This document shows, in pieces, positions 1 through 11,102 of a stretch of DNA of 64,000 nucleotides. The stretch comes from Pseudoscleropodium purum. Lineage: Eukaryota; Streptophyta; Bryopsida; Hypnales; Brachytheciaceae. Position 1 is the stretch's first letter. The number at the start of each line of letters is the position of its first letter. The DNA lies in NCBI GenBank assembly GCA_963969395.1, contig OZ017798.1:10842173-10906172 (forward strand), in the 5' to 3' direction. The notes under the pieces were generated by a model that saw only the letters and a list, made by a program, of their open reading frames with translations, did not search any database and had not been told where the DNA came from. The position numbers and the translations under genes were made by a program.

Positions 1-2724
1 TTTAGAACAACTCAATCAAAAAAAGATTAGTAAAAAAGGAGGAGTGTGGGCTGATTTTGGTAGAAAACACTCAACAGTGCATAGATTGGAACATGATTCT
101 AATGAAAATTCAGAGGATGGAAATTCAATTGCTGAAGAAGAAATTACAGAAGAAGCAAATTTCTCAATACCAATACTTGATATTCCCGACGATTTAATTA
201 CAGATTCTTTTATTCCTAATCAAGAAATTGATTTAATAAAACCTTTGCGTGTAACTGTAATTGCTCGCCTACTTGTTCCAAGGTACCAAATAAAAAATTC
301 AAATATTAATTTATAATTTGTATATTTTAAATTATGTTTTAATCAATGTGATCTTTACAACCAATAAGCACTTAAACATCAATATTGATGTAATTTGGCT
401 AATGTATCATAATGAGTACAACAACATCAACTTCAAATGGTTGTTTAGAAGAAAGAATTTTAAATATCTTGAATGGTTGTTTTCAAAAGACTTTCACACA
501 ATAGAAATCAATTGAAATCATTGTATTTTGAGTTTTTAGGAAATGACATTCTTTGATTAATTGCAATTAATTATTATTTTTTAAATTTATAAATAATTGG
601 CCTTTTATTTTGTTGAATTGGTTTTTGGAATTTCAAATTAATGATGATTGAATTTATATTTGAAACTTAAGAGAAGTAACTATTTGTATAAATATATTTG
701 GATTTTTTGCAGGTTGCATTGTAATGTAGATGATTTGCTCAATTTTTTGTTGCTTGGAAGCCTTCCCACAGAGCTAAGATTTGATACAAAGTCTTTGTTT
801 CTTACTAACACATATTTAGACCGCATTCTATTTTCTATCTCTATTCCTCCACCTTTTTTTGTATATAATGTTCACCATGGCATTATTGAACCAAATAATG
901 ATGGTTCTGCAATACAAAGATTATCGATATTGAAAGACCCTCAACGAGAAATAGAAGAATCACATTATAGGTTGCCAACCAATTGGAGTTTACAACTAAA
1001 TCTTCGATTTAGGCCCTTTATAGATGAAGGAGATTGGAATCCACAAGATGAAGTTATTGAAAGGGATATTGTGATTTCATTTCAAGATGCCCACCAACAA
1101 GTAAAATGTTCACATTGCACTACTTTATAATGATGCACTAAATTTAATTTCTCATTAGTCTATCGATGCCCCACCCTTAGTTCAAAGGGGGGCCAATTCT
1201 ATTCAACCAAGTCAATCAACAAATATTAGTTTGAGTTGATTAAAATCTAGTAGCTTTCACCTAATCTTGATAGATTCATTAAGTTGAATTGGCTACCCTC
1301 TATGCCAAATGTATGAAAAAAATATAGAATAAAAATACCATGAATATCAAACCTGAGAAAAGATATATGCTTTGAAATCTAAGTTCTAATTCAACAAAAT
1401 GATTTTAAAATAAAGTTTAAAACATTAGCATTTGATGTTTGAAATTCAATTTTCTTTCAAATTTTCTTCCATATTTGTGTGCAGATAATTACTCTTCATG
1501 GGGATGTGAGATTTCCGGAAGTGACTTTGCAAACAGAAACCCTTTGGTTTGGAACTGTTGTTTGTCCAGACTGCGTTTTATGTCAAGATTTCAGCATTTC
1601 AAATACAAGTATTGTTCCTCTTGAATGGCGCATAGTCACCGAACAAAGTCACCAAGATATGATTGAATGCGCTAAACTTGATGGTTTTATAAATTGGGTA
1701 AGGATGTGAACTTCCATTGGATGAATTTCATTTTTTCTCACTTGGTGTAATATATCGATCATTAACCCCTAAGCAACTAGATTTTTTTTTCGGAAATTGA
1801 AAACATGGGAAAAATTGTTATAAAGTGCTATTTGGAAGAATATTTTGGAATTGATATACAAATGAAAGTTGTAGATTTTGAGTTTTAGATTCCATCCATA
1901 CAATTAGATTTACTAGTGCTATCATTGATCTTTTTTTCTTTTAATAAATTTTGAAAGGGAAATTTCTAAATTCCTTCTAAATTCAATTACAAGCATAATA
2001 TTATCATTTTTTAAGTAAAACTTGTTGGAATGGATTTGAAATGAGTTTCTCTACATATGGTCATTTTTTGAAATTTTTGTATTCTATAAATTTATGACCT
2101 CTCTTTTACAAATCCAATTTTGAACTAAAATCAGTGCAGTTTTTGGCTTGACACACTCCCACATTCATAATTTTAGAAAAACATGAACTTTGGTAATACC
2201 AAATCCAACCGATGGATAGGACAACAACTTGATAAAGTATCTCCACAAATTAGATGACTTCCATCCACGCACAACTTATTGAGAAAGAAAACTGAATTTC
2301 AATTTGTTTGTGGTCCAAAAATTGGACGTTGGAGCGCTCGAGGGTTAATAATCACATATTATTAATCAATGTATAATTTATGAAATTGTTGCAGGGTCAT
2401 CTAAAAGATCTTAATAAAACATGGCCCATGATTTGGAAAGCAACGCCAGAGTCAGGTCGATTGCCAGGTCGAGAAGGTTATATGGGTGAAATATACAAAC
2501 AAATGGTTACCATAACATTCTCTCCATTTGAACCTGTTTCGTATAAAGAAACAATATGGATTGAAGTACTCCGTGGTCGGGGGAGTCGGCTTGTGTTGGA
2601 AGGGCAAGGAACGGAAACTGCAATAGCAACACCTGGACTTGATCCTTCTAATTGTGCACCTGCAACAGCACCACCACCTCAAGAGCGCAAGGGTTCGAAA
2701 TGTAAATCTTCAGAAAAAAAATAA
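1..2724 (+). CDS. Axonemal ASH/MSP-domain protein, HYDIN/DLEC1-like, 3' portion (4 exons)
   Basis: Four exons join in frame: <2-282, 713-1100, 1485-1697 and 2395-2724. All introns are GT-AG (430, 384 and 697 bp), and the first exon is open to the window edge, so the 5' part lies outside. The predicted piece is about 310 residues. An acidic stretch is followed by beta-rich segments typical of ASH/MSP (immunoglobulin-like) modules: exon 2 has IPPPFFVYNVHHGIIEP, exon 3 HGDVRFPEV and LWFGTVV, and exon 4 closes a module with LVLEGQGTE before a proline-rich, lysine-rich tail and TAA. ASH/MSP repeats occur in ciliary and flagellar proteins such as HYDIN, DLEC1 and several CFAPs. I infer an axonemal role in sperm flagella. 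Which family member it is cannot be settled from this fragment. Exon 4 might have a further donor near 2702, but no later exon is visible. Confidence 0.72.
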
Positions 2725-2746
2725 AAGGCATGAATTTGAATTTAAT

Positions 2747-3050
2747 GTGTTTAACCCTGGAAGGATGTGGCCCTCCATAACCAAGGTAGTCATCAAAATG
2801 CTCTGATTCTTGAACCAATTGGTGCATTCTTTGTTTCTAGATACAATGAATAGTTCAAGGCGTCCATCGGACATTTTTTGGCCTTAATGTTGTTTAAGGG
2901 TTAACCCTACAAGAATGCCACTTGGTGATAGGTACACACTCAAACATGATTCACTTTTGGGATTAATAGGTGCATTCTCTATTTCTATAAGGTAAGTACA
3001 TCTAAAATTGCACTAATGAGCAATTCAACGTGGGTCCCTTTATTATATTG
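2747..3050 (+). repeat. Two diverged ~150-bp repeat units just 3' of the ciliary gene
   Basis: The stretch from about 2752 (AACCCTGGAAGGATG) recurs about 150 bp later (AACCCTACAAGAATG at 2904), and GGTGCATTCT at 2821 recurs at 2970. An inverted relative lies at 19721-19870. The junction holds the perfect palindrome AGGGTTAACCCT. The units may be two adjoining small TTAA-type elements or a tandem duplication. Confidence 0.45.
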
Positions 3051-3877
3051 AATTTTTTTTATAGGATCTTGTTTGTAGTCAAAAGGAGATTTTAGATTTT
3101 TTAAGAATGCATTTTTTGAATACAGACTACAAATACAACACATGTATGAACTACAAATTTATACAAATTATAAACTACAAATTTTCAAAGTGTTGAAAAG
3201 AGGTATTTCAAAAATTGACCATATACTCTTGTAGATGGTGGGAGTACATTTTAGGCAAGAATTTGTAGAGGTTGATTATAAGATAAATATGCATTCTACT
3301 GTATTTAAACCTTGGTAGTAAAAACATGAAGCCATGCTATGAAGCCATTTCAAATTTCAATTAATTTTGGAATATATTAATATTTATTCACTTGTTTTAT
3401 AAAGTTGTTAATAAGATTGGAAGTACATACTATAAAGTGAGTAAAAGGTATTGTAATTTTTTGAAACTAAAATATTTAGTGAGATATCTTCACACATACA
3501 AAATTCTATAGACACAACTTTTTAATATTTACCATAATGAATTTTTTAAACATATAAAGGGCATGGTAAGAAAGTCATGCACTAAAAAACTTTGCATCTT
3601 ATGTAAGTAAATGTTTTTCAAACACAACTTCAAGAATAATGACTTCCAATGTAGTTGAATTTATAGTGTAGGTGGGGGTGAACATTTAATTTTATATTTA
3701 ATTTATTTTTTAAAGTTTGAAGTATTCTTGAAAATCTGTTCTAAGAATTTTGGAGCTAAAATTTGGAGGTGATGATCTTCTAATAGATTAGTAGACATTT
3801 AAAAAAATTAAATTTAGAAATAGTTAATTTTATATTATATTGATGTCTTGCAAAGTGAGCTTCATTCAAAATGTTAA

Positions 3878-4681
3878 TCTCTAAAGATCCAAGACTTTGT
3901 TTTCAACAAAAATATTCCAAACTGTTATTTCTAGTGCAAGTATCAAATTTTAGAAAAAAAAACATTTTTGGACAAATGTAATCATAGCATCTTGTAGTAA
4001 ACTAGTTTGAGGAGATGTGGAAAAATTTCAAAAATTTCCACTATGTAGATTGAAAGATATTAGCATTTAAATTGACAAAAATCATGTGAAAACATGGGTA
4101 GCAACAATTCATTCTTCAGGGCATGTTGGCTTGTTAGTAAATAGAAAGAAGTAGAAAATTATTCAAAATACTAAATTGGTAAGAATTTAATTGTGGAATT
4201 GAAAAATGCCAATCCCAATGGATGTAATGTTGTAATAAACAATATTCATCCTATTATTTTATTTTCTTAAATTATTGAAAACTGACTTAAAATAAAAGAT
4301 TGCAAAGTTCATTTGAGAGTGGATCCACAAACAAAACTCCTCACAACTTTCACCTTATTAATCCAAATGGAATGATTCAAAGCGTTCCATATATATATAA
4401 ATCTAGAAAACCAATTTCAAAATTTTAATTCTTAAAAAGTGATTTTTTAAGAATTTTTTTGAGCCAACCGCCATGGCATCAAAACTACATATCATGTAAT
4501 AATTTTGTAACCACGTAGTTTTTAACCATGTAGTCAAAAGTTATGAAAATTGTTGGGCCTTAAAGCTACTCCTTGACTACATGTTTTGTGAAAATTTCAA
4601 AGAAAAAAATGAAAATTCCACTTGTAGTGAGCTACTTAAAATGTATATAATGCCAAAAAAGAATGATGTGGCCTTTAGTGG
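3878..4681 (+). mobile_element. TTAA-flanked MITE, family A, copy 1
   Basis: The element is 804 bp. It starts TCTCTAAAGATCC and ends GCCTTTAGTGG, with TTAA directly outside both ends (3874-3877 and 4682-4685). Its interior can be followed along its length in the elements at 27488-28387 and 38922-39873 (same strand) and 28832-29635 and 37670-38587 (reverse), for example the shared stretch CCAATCCCAATGGATGTAAT. No coding capacity is seen, so it is non-autonomous. Confidence 0.7.
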
Positions 4682-5819
4682 TTAATGTTCCAAGATGTGG
4701 AAAAGATGATTTGGTGGTTCTTTCATTAACAACCACCTTCATAGAGCTTTTGTCATTGGCCAAATTTTGTTCTATTTAAAAAAATCTTTTTATATTGCAA
4801 ATTAAAATGTCAAATACCTACTTTCTTGAGATTTTGCACCATTTTAGCCTTTTTAACGTAGAGAGTTATTCTATGCATGCCGTTCCTAGGATACAATCTC
4901 TTCAAGGATCTACACATGACCTATATTTAATTATGTATTGATTAAATATTTTTTGAATTTTAAAGGACTCCAAATTTATTCCTCAAGTACTGATGCAAAT
5001 GCAGCAAATAGTATTAATATTTCTCGAAATCATCTACATCCTTATAAAGACTTCAAAATGTTTTATTTTCCTTTCATTTGTTACAGAAAAGAACCAAAAT
5101 GTTTTATTTTTAAAGTTCTATATTTCATTTAAAACTAAACAACGTGTAGAATCTTAGTTGATGAGAGTAGATTTTTTAAATGAAAAAATTGAACTCAATA
5201 ATGGAACAAACATAGTTGGGAATATGTTTTTTCATGATTCATTTCAAGGTCAGTAAAGCAAGGGCCTATTTCGCTGACCTTGCCAGCTTCCCTATATTTT
5301 ATTTTTTCCAACCCTGACCACCGGGGGGTACAGTATGATAATGTTTGACGTGAAGGTCAAAAGTGATTTAGTGTCTTCTCTGACTTGGAGATTAAATAAA
5401 AAATAAATAAAGTAACATTACAGAGAACTTAAGTTATTAGGACAATTTGAATCTGCGGAATGTAGGAAGGAATTTTTATGAGTTTTGTAAATTTTCAAAA
5501 TCTACTTTACGTTGAACTTAAAGTGAGTGAGTTAGATTAGTTTGTCAGCAGCCTATGATCAATTCACTGAACTAAAGAAAAGTCATAAGCTAATAAGTTG
5601 GCTAACTTGTGCCAAAAGATTTGTTGAAGATAGTGCAGTTGTTGGACAGTGTGCCACATCGTAACTTCTACTCGCACCAAAGCCAGGCTGCACTGACAAG
5701 ACACTGAGTTAGAACTAAGTTAACAAGGGAACTGCCTATTTTGTGTTGTGGGGGATCAAACGAAAAAGGATTGTGCACTCATGTGCGTGCCGAAGCCACC
5801 TTCACCCCTCACCGCCCAA

Positions 5820-6180
5820 GGGGCCCAAAAGTGGCCTCTCATAGAATTCAAAGTATTGTAACTCTTGTATCCGATGTCCGAATTCAATAAAATTTGTTGG
5901 GAAATTTGCGCCTTTTCTTCTATTTTATGTGGTAAGAGTTTCAGAACAATCCAAGAGGTAATGATTTTTTGAAAGCAAATCGAAGTTCACAAGTTCAATT
6001 TGATTCACCAAAGTGCACTTCATGGCTGCAAACTTCGGGGGCTTGTATCTCCTTCATTCAATGTTCGATTTCAATAAAAAAAATTTTGAAAAGTTGCGCA
6101 TACTAGTCTAGTTTGTGAGGCTAAAATTTCATATCAATCCAAGAATTTATGAATGACTGAGAGGCATTTTAGTAGAAGGA
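5820..6180 (+). repeat. Degenerate ~178-bp direct duplication
   Basis: A segment with CTTGTATCCGATGTCCG followed by TTCAATAAAATTT (from 5864) recurs in diverged form from 6042 (CTTGTATCTCCTTCATTC, then TTCAATAAAAAAAATTTTG). The phrasing resembles internal repeats of plant retrotransposon remnants, but no coding part is seen. Confidence 0.3.
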
Positions 6181-6734
6181 GGTTCAAACCTAGATGTGTT
6201 TTCTGCAACTGTACTTGCATATTTTTTGACATTTGCAGGCCATTTTGCAAACACATTGAGTTTTTCCATTTGATTAGGTTTAGAAGTCAAATTTTGCCTC
6301 TAAATGTGTTTTTAGGAAAATTTCAGCATTCTTTTTCAACACTAAAACATTATAATCTTGCAATCTATGTGGTTAAATGACTTCAAATTTGATACACATC
6401 CTTAACAACATGTACACTACAAGATTGTATAGTTAAGATCTCTATAGCGTAGTGACATTTAGATCTACATCACTTCAAAAGCACCGATGTTTTGGGCGGT
6501 GAGGGGTTAACCTTAACCTACTGTTTTGTTCATGATTCTGAGTGCTTTTTTAAGATTATTAAACTTTGACCTGAAAGACTATCTCTACAAATTTTGGAAA
6601 ATGGTTATTCGGAAAATAACTCACGAATATGGAGTTCTAGAAAAATCCCACTGTGACGTTCTAAGACTCATATACCATTGGAAGAATTCAACTGTTGAAA
6701 GGGACTTATAATCTACAATGCATATTGTACCATT

Positions 6735-6842
6735 CCAACAACAACAGCGCCTTCCCTCGGTCCCAGTCTGACTGATGCAAAAAGTAGGAGGAGTCAGCCT
6801 AAAGAGTCGGCTAGAATATTCTGCGTAACAACAACAACAAAT
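6735..6842 (+). repeat. Possible SINE/LINE-like 3' tail
   Basis: A CAACAACAACAGCGCCTTCC start, a GAGTCGGCTAGAATATTC core and a closing run of CAA trinucleotides recall the 3' region of Au-type plant SINEs. No tRNA-like head or target duplication was found, so the call is weak. It overlaps no exon. Confidence 0.25.
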
Positions 6843-6964
6843 TGTTTCAATTGCAATGGGAGTTTTTCGGTGCACTTGGAAATTATTCCATCATTTCCAT
6901 GCACTGATTCACAAACAATAAGGCAAGGTAAAAGTTGAAATAGACGGAAAAAACAAACAGAATT

Positions 6965-7775
6965 TCAATCAATGGAGTCTTCTTCAATGGGCTCATTGAT
7001 GACCTTTTCCAACTGTATATGTTGACCTCCCCCTGTCAAAAACTCAAGGGTCCATGTCGGCTGAGTTGGATCAAACAATTGTCCCCCAGTCCCCCTCCTT
7101 CCAGGCTTGCACCCTGCTATAAAATAATCGAGAGAGGAAAAATTAAAAGTTAGAGGAAGGCTGAGATATATTATACAAGTTTATGCCAAGCAAACAGAGA
7201 GGGAGGGGGACTGTAGAGTATCTGACTGAGGGGATGCAAGAAGGAAGCAATCATGATGGCGAGCATTGATGCACATATATGAGGTAGGCAGAAGATCTGG
7301 ACAGAGCACTGCCCCACTGCCCCTCGGCTATCCCAGAGGCTCTGGGACCTATCTGGTTTCAAGAGGAAAAACAGCACCGGGAGAGGGACGAGCGTAATTG
7401 CTGAGACAGGTCTACCTTTACTGCCTATGCGCAGAGTGTACGGTTTCAGCATTCCATGCTCCTTTCTGCACCTACACAGCCGTTTCCGCATGTTGTACAC
7501 ACATTCTGCATCATTCTGGACATAAATGACGTTGAGGGACCAGTGCTGCACCTCCGAGGGATTTCAACGCCGTGGGTGGGTAGGAGTGGGCCCCTGGAAA
7601 CATCAGCCTGTGGAAGCAGAGAGCCCAAAATCCGCACTGTGTCCGAAGGTGCTTCGTTACCTTCGTTGTGACTGTCGTTCAGTCTAGAGACCAATGATGA
7701 AGATGCTCGCTGCGTGCAATGTGAGTCGCGATGGTTTGATTGCGGAGTGCCTGCTTTTGAGCTGTTTGACTCCAT
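6965..7775 (-). CDS. Unrecognised small spliced gene, ~117 aa
   Basis: The proposed exons are 7775-7661, 7505-7416 and 7113-6965. Phases agree at both junctions and no stop occurs inside. The last intron is convincing: donor AAAG/GTAGAC at 7416/7415 and a pyrimidine-rich tract ending TATAGCAG at 7114. The last exon reads GCKPGRRGTGGQLFDPTQ and ends with an acidic tail, EEDSID, then TGA. The middle exon is basic and cysteine-bearing (MRKRLCRCRKEHG). The first exon is Ser/Asn-rich, beginning MESNSSKAG. The 5' junction is less certain because a second acceptor exists at 7548, and untranslated exons may lie up to about 8100, where a long CT tract precedes CAG. I recognise no family. It is transcribed away from the kinase at 8667 and may share its upstream region. 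Confidence 0.45.
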
Positions 7776-8666
7776 GAACCTATCGCCAACCCTGTGAAGA
7801 GGGCGAGGACGGGGAGAGAACGGAGGAACAGAGATAGGAGAAGAGGCAGGGGGAGAGAGGAGAGGGTAAAATAGGGTCTTAAGAGACTCCGAGTGGGGAG
7901 ATTGAAGTTGCTTCATCTAGCTCTTTGCAAAGCGACCATTTCGTCTCTGCATTAGTGAATGGCGAGCACAGAGAAGCGTTAGGAGAGCGAGTAGAATATC
8001 CAAATACTAGCGCTGGGAAATTATACCTCAGTAGCAGGCTTGCCAACCCTGGCAACTTCACGTGATCACCACGGTTCCGAGCATGCTTCTCTCTGCTACT
8101 TAATGCATCATGTTGAAACGGGTCTGGGCGTCTGTGAGAGATCGGCTATCTGACGCTCAGCGCTGCTGTATGGGTACGTGCTCGCCCCTTCGAACTCTTG
8201 GTAATTTTCGTTACAGAATTTTCACTAGACCCGTGCTTTTTCCTTGTGAGTGGTGGGCTTGCTCAGCCTACCTGCAGCACATGGTTTTGTGGAGTTTAGT
8301 GCCATGCCAAGCCATTGACCTGTTGCAACCTTCACCAATGATTAAGTATGCATTTTCATTGCTTCGTTGATGTAGAAACCTCAAGGTCAGAACTTCAACA
8401 ACAAATAGGTTTTGCACACTCGACTCGCAGCACGTTGTTCACCTGCCTTCGCATCAGTTAAGATGTTCAGGTGGAGGCTTTGCAGTGAGCGTCCATGAAT
8501 GTAAGGCTTAAGACAGCAAATGGAGCTTCAGATATCGAGATGGAGGAAGTCAGGTGCATACTGATAGAACACCTTTCTCCACGAACTTAGAATTTAGGTC
8601 AAAGAAGGGGGCCCAAAAAACTCGTGAGCAAAGTTATGGTTTCTCTACACCTGTGATTGAGTGACG
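7776..8666. promoter_or_regulatory. Shared divergent upstream region
   Basis: About 890 bp separate the start codons of two divergent genes. Composition is near 50% G+C, unlike the AT-rich surroundings. On the minus strand a strong pyrimidine tract (about 7880-7795) ends in CAG at 7792, which looks like an intron 3' end or CT-rich leader of the small gene. No clear TATA box was assigned. Confidence 0.3.
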
Positions 8667-11102
8667 ATGCCTCCAAGGCGGGTATTGCAGGCCGATGTGC
8701 CCTTTGCATACTCCCCTCTCGCCCCCACTCAAGCGAATGTGCGACACTCTAGTAAGAATGATCTTGCACTGGGGCTTGGGCTTGGATGCAGCCTGGGTGT
8801 ACTCCTAGTATTGATCTTGTCCGCTTTGTTCTTCTACAATCGGATGAAAACCAGGAGGACGAGTCCTTATGACCTCAGTACCTCCAAAAGCCTCCAGAGA
8901 TTCTCCTATCAGCAACTCAAGAAAGCAACTGGAAGTTTTTCAGAAGCCCAGAAACTTGGTCAAGGGGGATTTGGGGAAGTTTTCAAAGGACAGCTCCGTA
9001 ATGGAGACCTAATCGCCGTCAAAAGTGTCGACGTTTCTTCAGTACAAGGGGAAGTTGCCTTTCAGAGTGAAATCTCGATTCTCGGTCAAGTCACTTCTCC
9101 GCACATTGTCCGACTTCTAGGATTTTGTGCACATGGTCCACGGCGACTACTTGTGTATGAATTCATGGCCAATCGAAACTTACAAGAAGCCCTCTTTGAC
9201 GAGGTTTACGCTGTTCCATTAAATTGGGACATGCGTTTCCGGATCATTCTCAATGTCGCTGAAGCCTTGGCCTGTTTGCATTTCAAGTGTGACCCGCCGA
9301 TCATCCACGGTGATGTCAAGCCAAGCAACGTCCTGCTGAACGCCAATTTTCAGGCCAAACTGGCAGATTTTGGACTCGCCAGAGTTAAGACTTCAGAAAG
9401 CATCCTCGAAGTTCAGACCCTGGAAGCACAGAGGGAGGCCATAGAGAAGGAGAGGGTGCGCTATGAGAAGATAGTACGAGATCGGGCCAGGCGGCAGAAA
9501 CGAAGAGAGGAAGCTGAAAGGAAGAAGGCGGATGACGCTGCGCTGGCCAAATCCGTGAAGGGCGACTCCATGGAATCATTTGCATTCGATCCTAATCCTG
9601 AAGGGGAAAGGAGAAGTTCAGCATCCATGTTCGACGGTCTGTCAACTGAGGAAGAAACGAGCGGCTTCACACTGGAGTCTCCCTGCTCTAAGGCTGGGAA
9701 TAACACACCCACCAGCATTGTAAGAACCGGTGATGTTGCGTCCGAATCGCCAGCGCTAGCAAATGGAAAGGGTTTAAGATCTATTAATGATGTCCCAGAC
9801 ACAGAAGAGACCAGCTGGCAGGATTGTGACGAGAGCCGCTCGTATCCACCGTCGCCAATATCAATTATAAACGAAATTGGCGTAGACGCAGACGGCGAAC
9901 ATTTCATGAGTGCAGAAGAAGGAGAGACGGATGTCGACAAGAGTGTGATGAGTATGGACGGTACTGGAGAGGAAGGCTGGAGTACCGTGAGCCCCTCGCA
10001 ACCTGATTTGGAGTTCAATTTCGAAAGCAGTGACGCGCATAAGCAGCAGAAAGGAGAAGCGAAGGGAAACAGGCTTCGGTCATGGAGTCGGGAATGGTGG
10101 CGAAAACAGGACAAAGAAGATGGAAACCGAAGCCAACACAAACAAGACTCCGACACGAAGAGCATTCGAAGCAGTATAATAGAGCTCCAACGAAGTGGAG
10201 AGCTTACCAGTGAGGCCGGGGAGACACGGCGACCAAAGCACCGCAGCGACCTTCGAAGGCAGCGATCCAAAAGCTCCGGTTGGATTGGCGCCATCGTCGG
10301 CGAGTTGAGCAAAGAAACGAGGAAGAAGACTCCTGTCAAACACGACAAGCTCAAAGGGCGCGAGTGGTGGCGTGAAGAGTATTGCGAGGAGCTGACCAAC
10401 AAGAGCCGCGAATTCAAGAAAGGCTCGAGCATGAGACTCGACCGCAACCGTAGCAGTCGTCGGCACAAGAAAGACGATTACACCAAGTGGATACGCGACT
10501 TCAGCCAAGAATTCAGCGCCGAATTAGGTCACAGCAAAAACCTCGAGAGCCGAAGAGAGAGTCGGAAATCAAGATCCCGGCGGGAAGAGTTTTGGAGTGG
10601 CGATTCTGCGTACCGAGGGATTAGTAGCACTCCAAGCATGCGCGGAACCATCTGCTACGTCGCACCGGAGTCTGGCGGAGCAGGGTCGACCTCCGAGAAA
10701 GCTGATGTTTACAGCTTCGGTGTTCTGCTTCTGGTCTTGATTTCAGGCCGCCGACCTTTGCAAGTAAACGCCTCCCCCGTAACCGACTTCGAGAGAGCAA
10801 ATCTCATATCCTGGGCAAGGTTGCTGGCGCAAACCGGAAATGTCCTCGACCTCGTGGATGCCAACCTCCAATCGGCATTCTCCGATGATCAAGCCGTGCT
10901 GTGCATCACGGTGGCGCTCCTGTGTCTACAAAGATTACCAGCCGCGCGTCCAAGTATGAGTGACATTGTCAGAATCCTAAACGGCGAGCTCGTCGCTCCG
11001 GATCTTCCATTCGAATTTTCCCCCTCACCTCCAGGGTTCCGGTCCCGCCGCAAGCCCTCATCTGAAGAGATTGTTCTCGAACGCGCACCTGTCACTTTCT
11101 AA
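8667..11102 (+). CDS. Receptor-like Ser/Thr kinase with a large activation-segment insertion (At2g45590-type)
   Basis: This is an intronless frame of 811 residues from ATG 8667 (GTG at 8661 is not a plant start). The N-terminus is short and without an ectodomain, followed by a membrane span at about 33-57. The kinase domain has the Gly loop GQGGFGEV (98-105), AVK with Lys119, alpha-C Glu135, HGDVKPSN with catalytic Asp216, DFG (234-236), APE (666-668) and ADVYSFG beyond it. HGD replaces HRD, so it is a non-RD kinase. About 420 residues lie between DFGLAR and GTICYVAPE. They are highly charged, with recurring Trp/Arg/Glu motifs (SREWWRKQ, GREWWREEYCEEL, YTKWIRDFSQEF). Arabidopsis At2g45590, At4g25390 and At5g51770 share this layout with, as I recall, a shorter insertion. 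It should be a plasma-membrane signalling kinase; ligand and targets are unknown. A retained intron is unlikely because the frame stays open and coding-like throughout. Confidence 0.9.
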   Translation: MPPRRVLQADVPFAYSPLAPTQANVRHSSKNDLALGLGLGCSLGVLLVLILSALFFYNRMKTRRTSPYDLSTSKSLQRFSYQQLKKATGSFSEAQKLGQGGFGEVFKGQLRNGDLIAVKSVDVSSVQGEVAFQSEISILGQVTSPHIVRLLGFCAHGPRRLLVYEFMANRNLQEALFDEVYAVPLNWDMRFRIILNVAEALACLHFKCDPPIIHGDVKPSNVLLNANFQAKLADFGLARVKTSESILEVQTLEAQREAIEKERVRYEKIVRDRARRQKRREEAERKKADDAALAKSVKGDSMESFAFDPNPEGERRSSASMFDGLSTEEETSGFTLESPCSKAGNNTPTSIVRTGDVASESPALANGKGLRSINDVPDTEETSWQDCDESRSYPPSPISIINEIGVDADGEHFMSAEEGETDVDKSVMSMDGTGEEGWSTVSPSQPDLEFNFESSDAHKQQKGEAKGNRLRSWSREWWRKQDKEDGNRSQHKQDSDTKSIRSSIIELQRSGELTSEAGETRRPKHRSDLRRQRSKSSGWIGAIVGELSKETRKKTPVKHDKLKGREWWREEYCEELTNKSREFKKGSSMRLDRNRSSRRHKKDDYTKWIRDFSQEFSAELGHSKNLESRRESRKSRSRREEFWSGDSAYRGISSTPSMRGTICYVAPESGGAGSTSEKADVYSFGVLLLVLISGRRPLQVNASPVTDFERANLISWARLLAQTGNVLDLVDANLQSAFSDDQAVLCITVALLCLQRLPAARPSMSDIVRILNGELVAPDLPFEFSPSPPGFRSRRKPSSEEIVLERAPVTF

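Larger units (their letters stand above)
2725..6964. other. Gene-poor AT-rich interval with repeats
   Basis: No convincing exon is seen between the ciliary gene and the small minus-strand gene. The interval holds a short duplicated repeat (2747-3050), one TTAA-flanked element (3878-4681), a mildly GC-richer stretch with a degenerate duplication (about 5820-6180) and a possible SINE-like tail (6735-6842). Confidence 0.6.

Noticed and set aside
1766..2344. TTAA-type element filling intron 3 of the ciliary gene
   Set aside because: TTAA lies on both sides (1762-1765 and 2345-2348), but the ends CCCCTAAGCAAC and CGAGGG match poorly and no second copy was found in the window.
7446..7916. 156-codon minus-strand frame read as one unspliced protein
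   Set aside because: It runs through a pyrimidine-rich stretch ending in CAG and through the proposed intron; the alternative spliced frame gives better exon boundaries and a coherent C-terminus.
9461..10468. 335-codon minus-strand open frame
   Set aside because: It is the antisense shadow of the GC-rich, Ser/Glu/Arg-rich insertion in the kinase at 8667-11102 and shows no family motif.
9400..10640. Kinase insertion as an unspliced intron
   Set aside because: The frame remains open for about 1.25 kb, codon-like composition does not change, and the same charged, Trp-rich insertion is known in the At2g45590 group.
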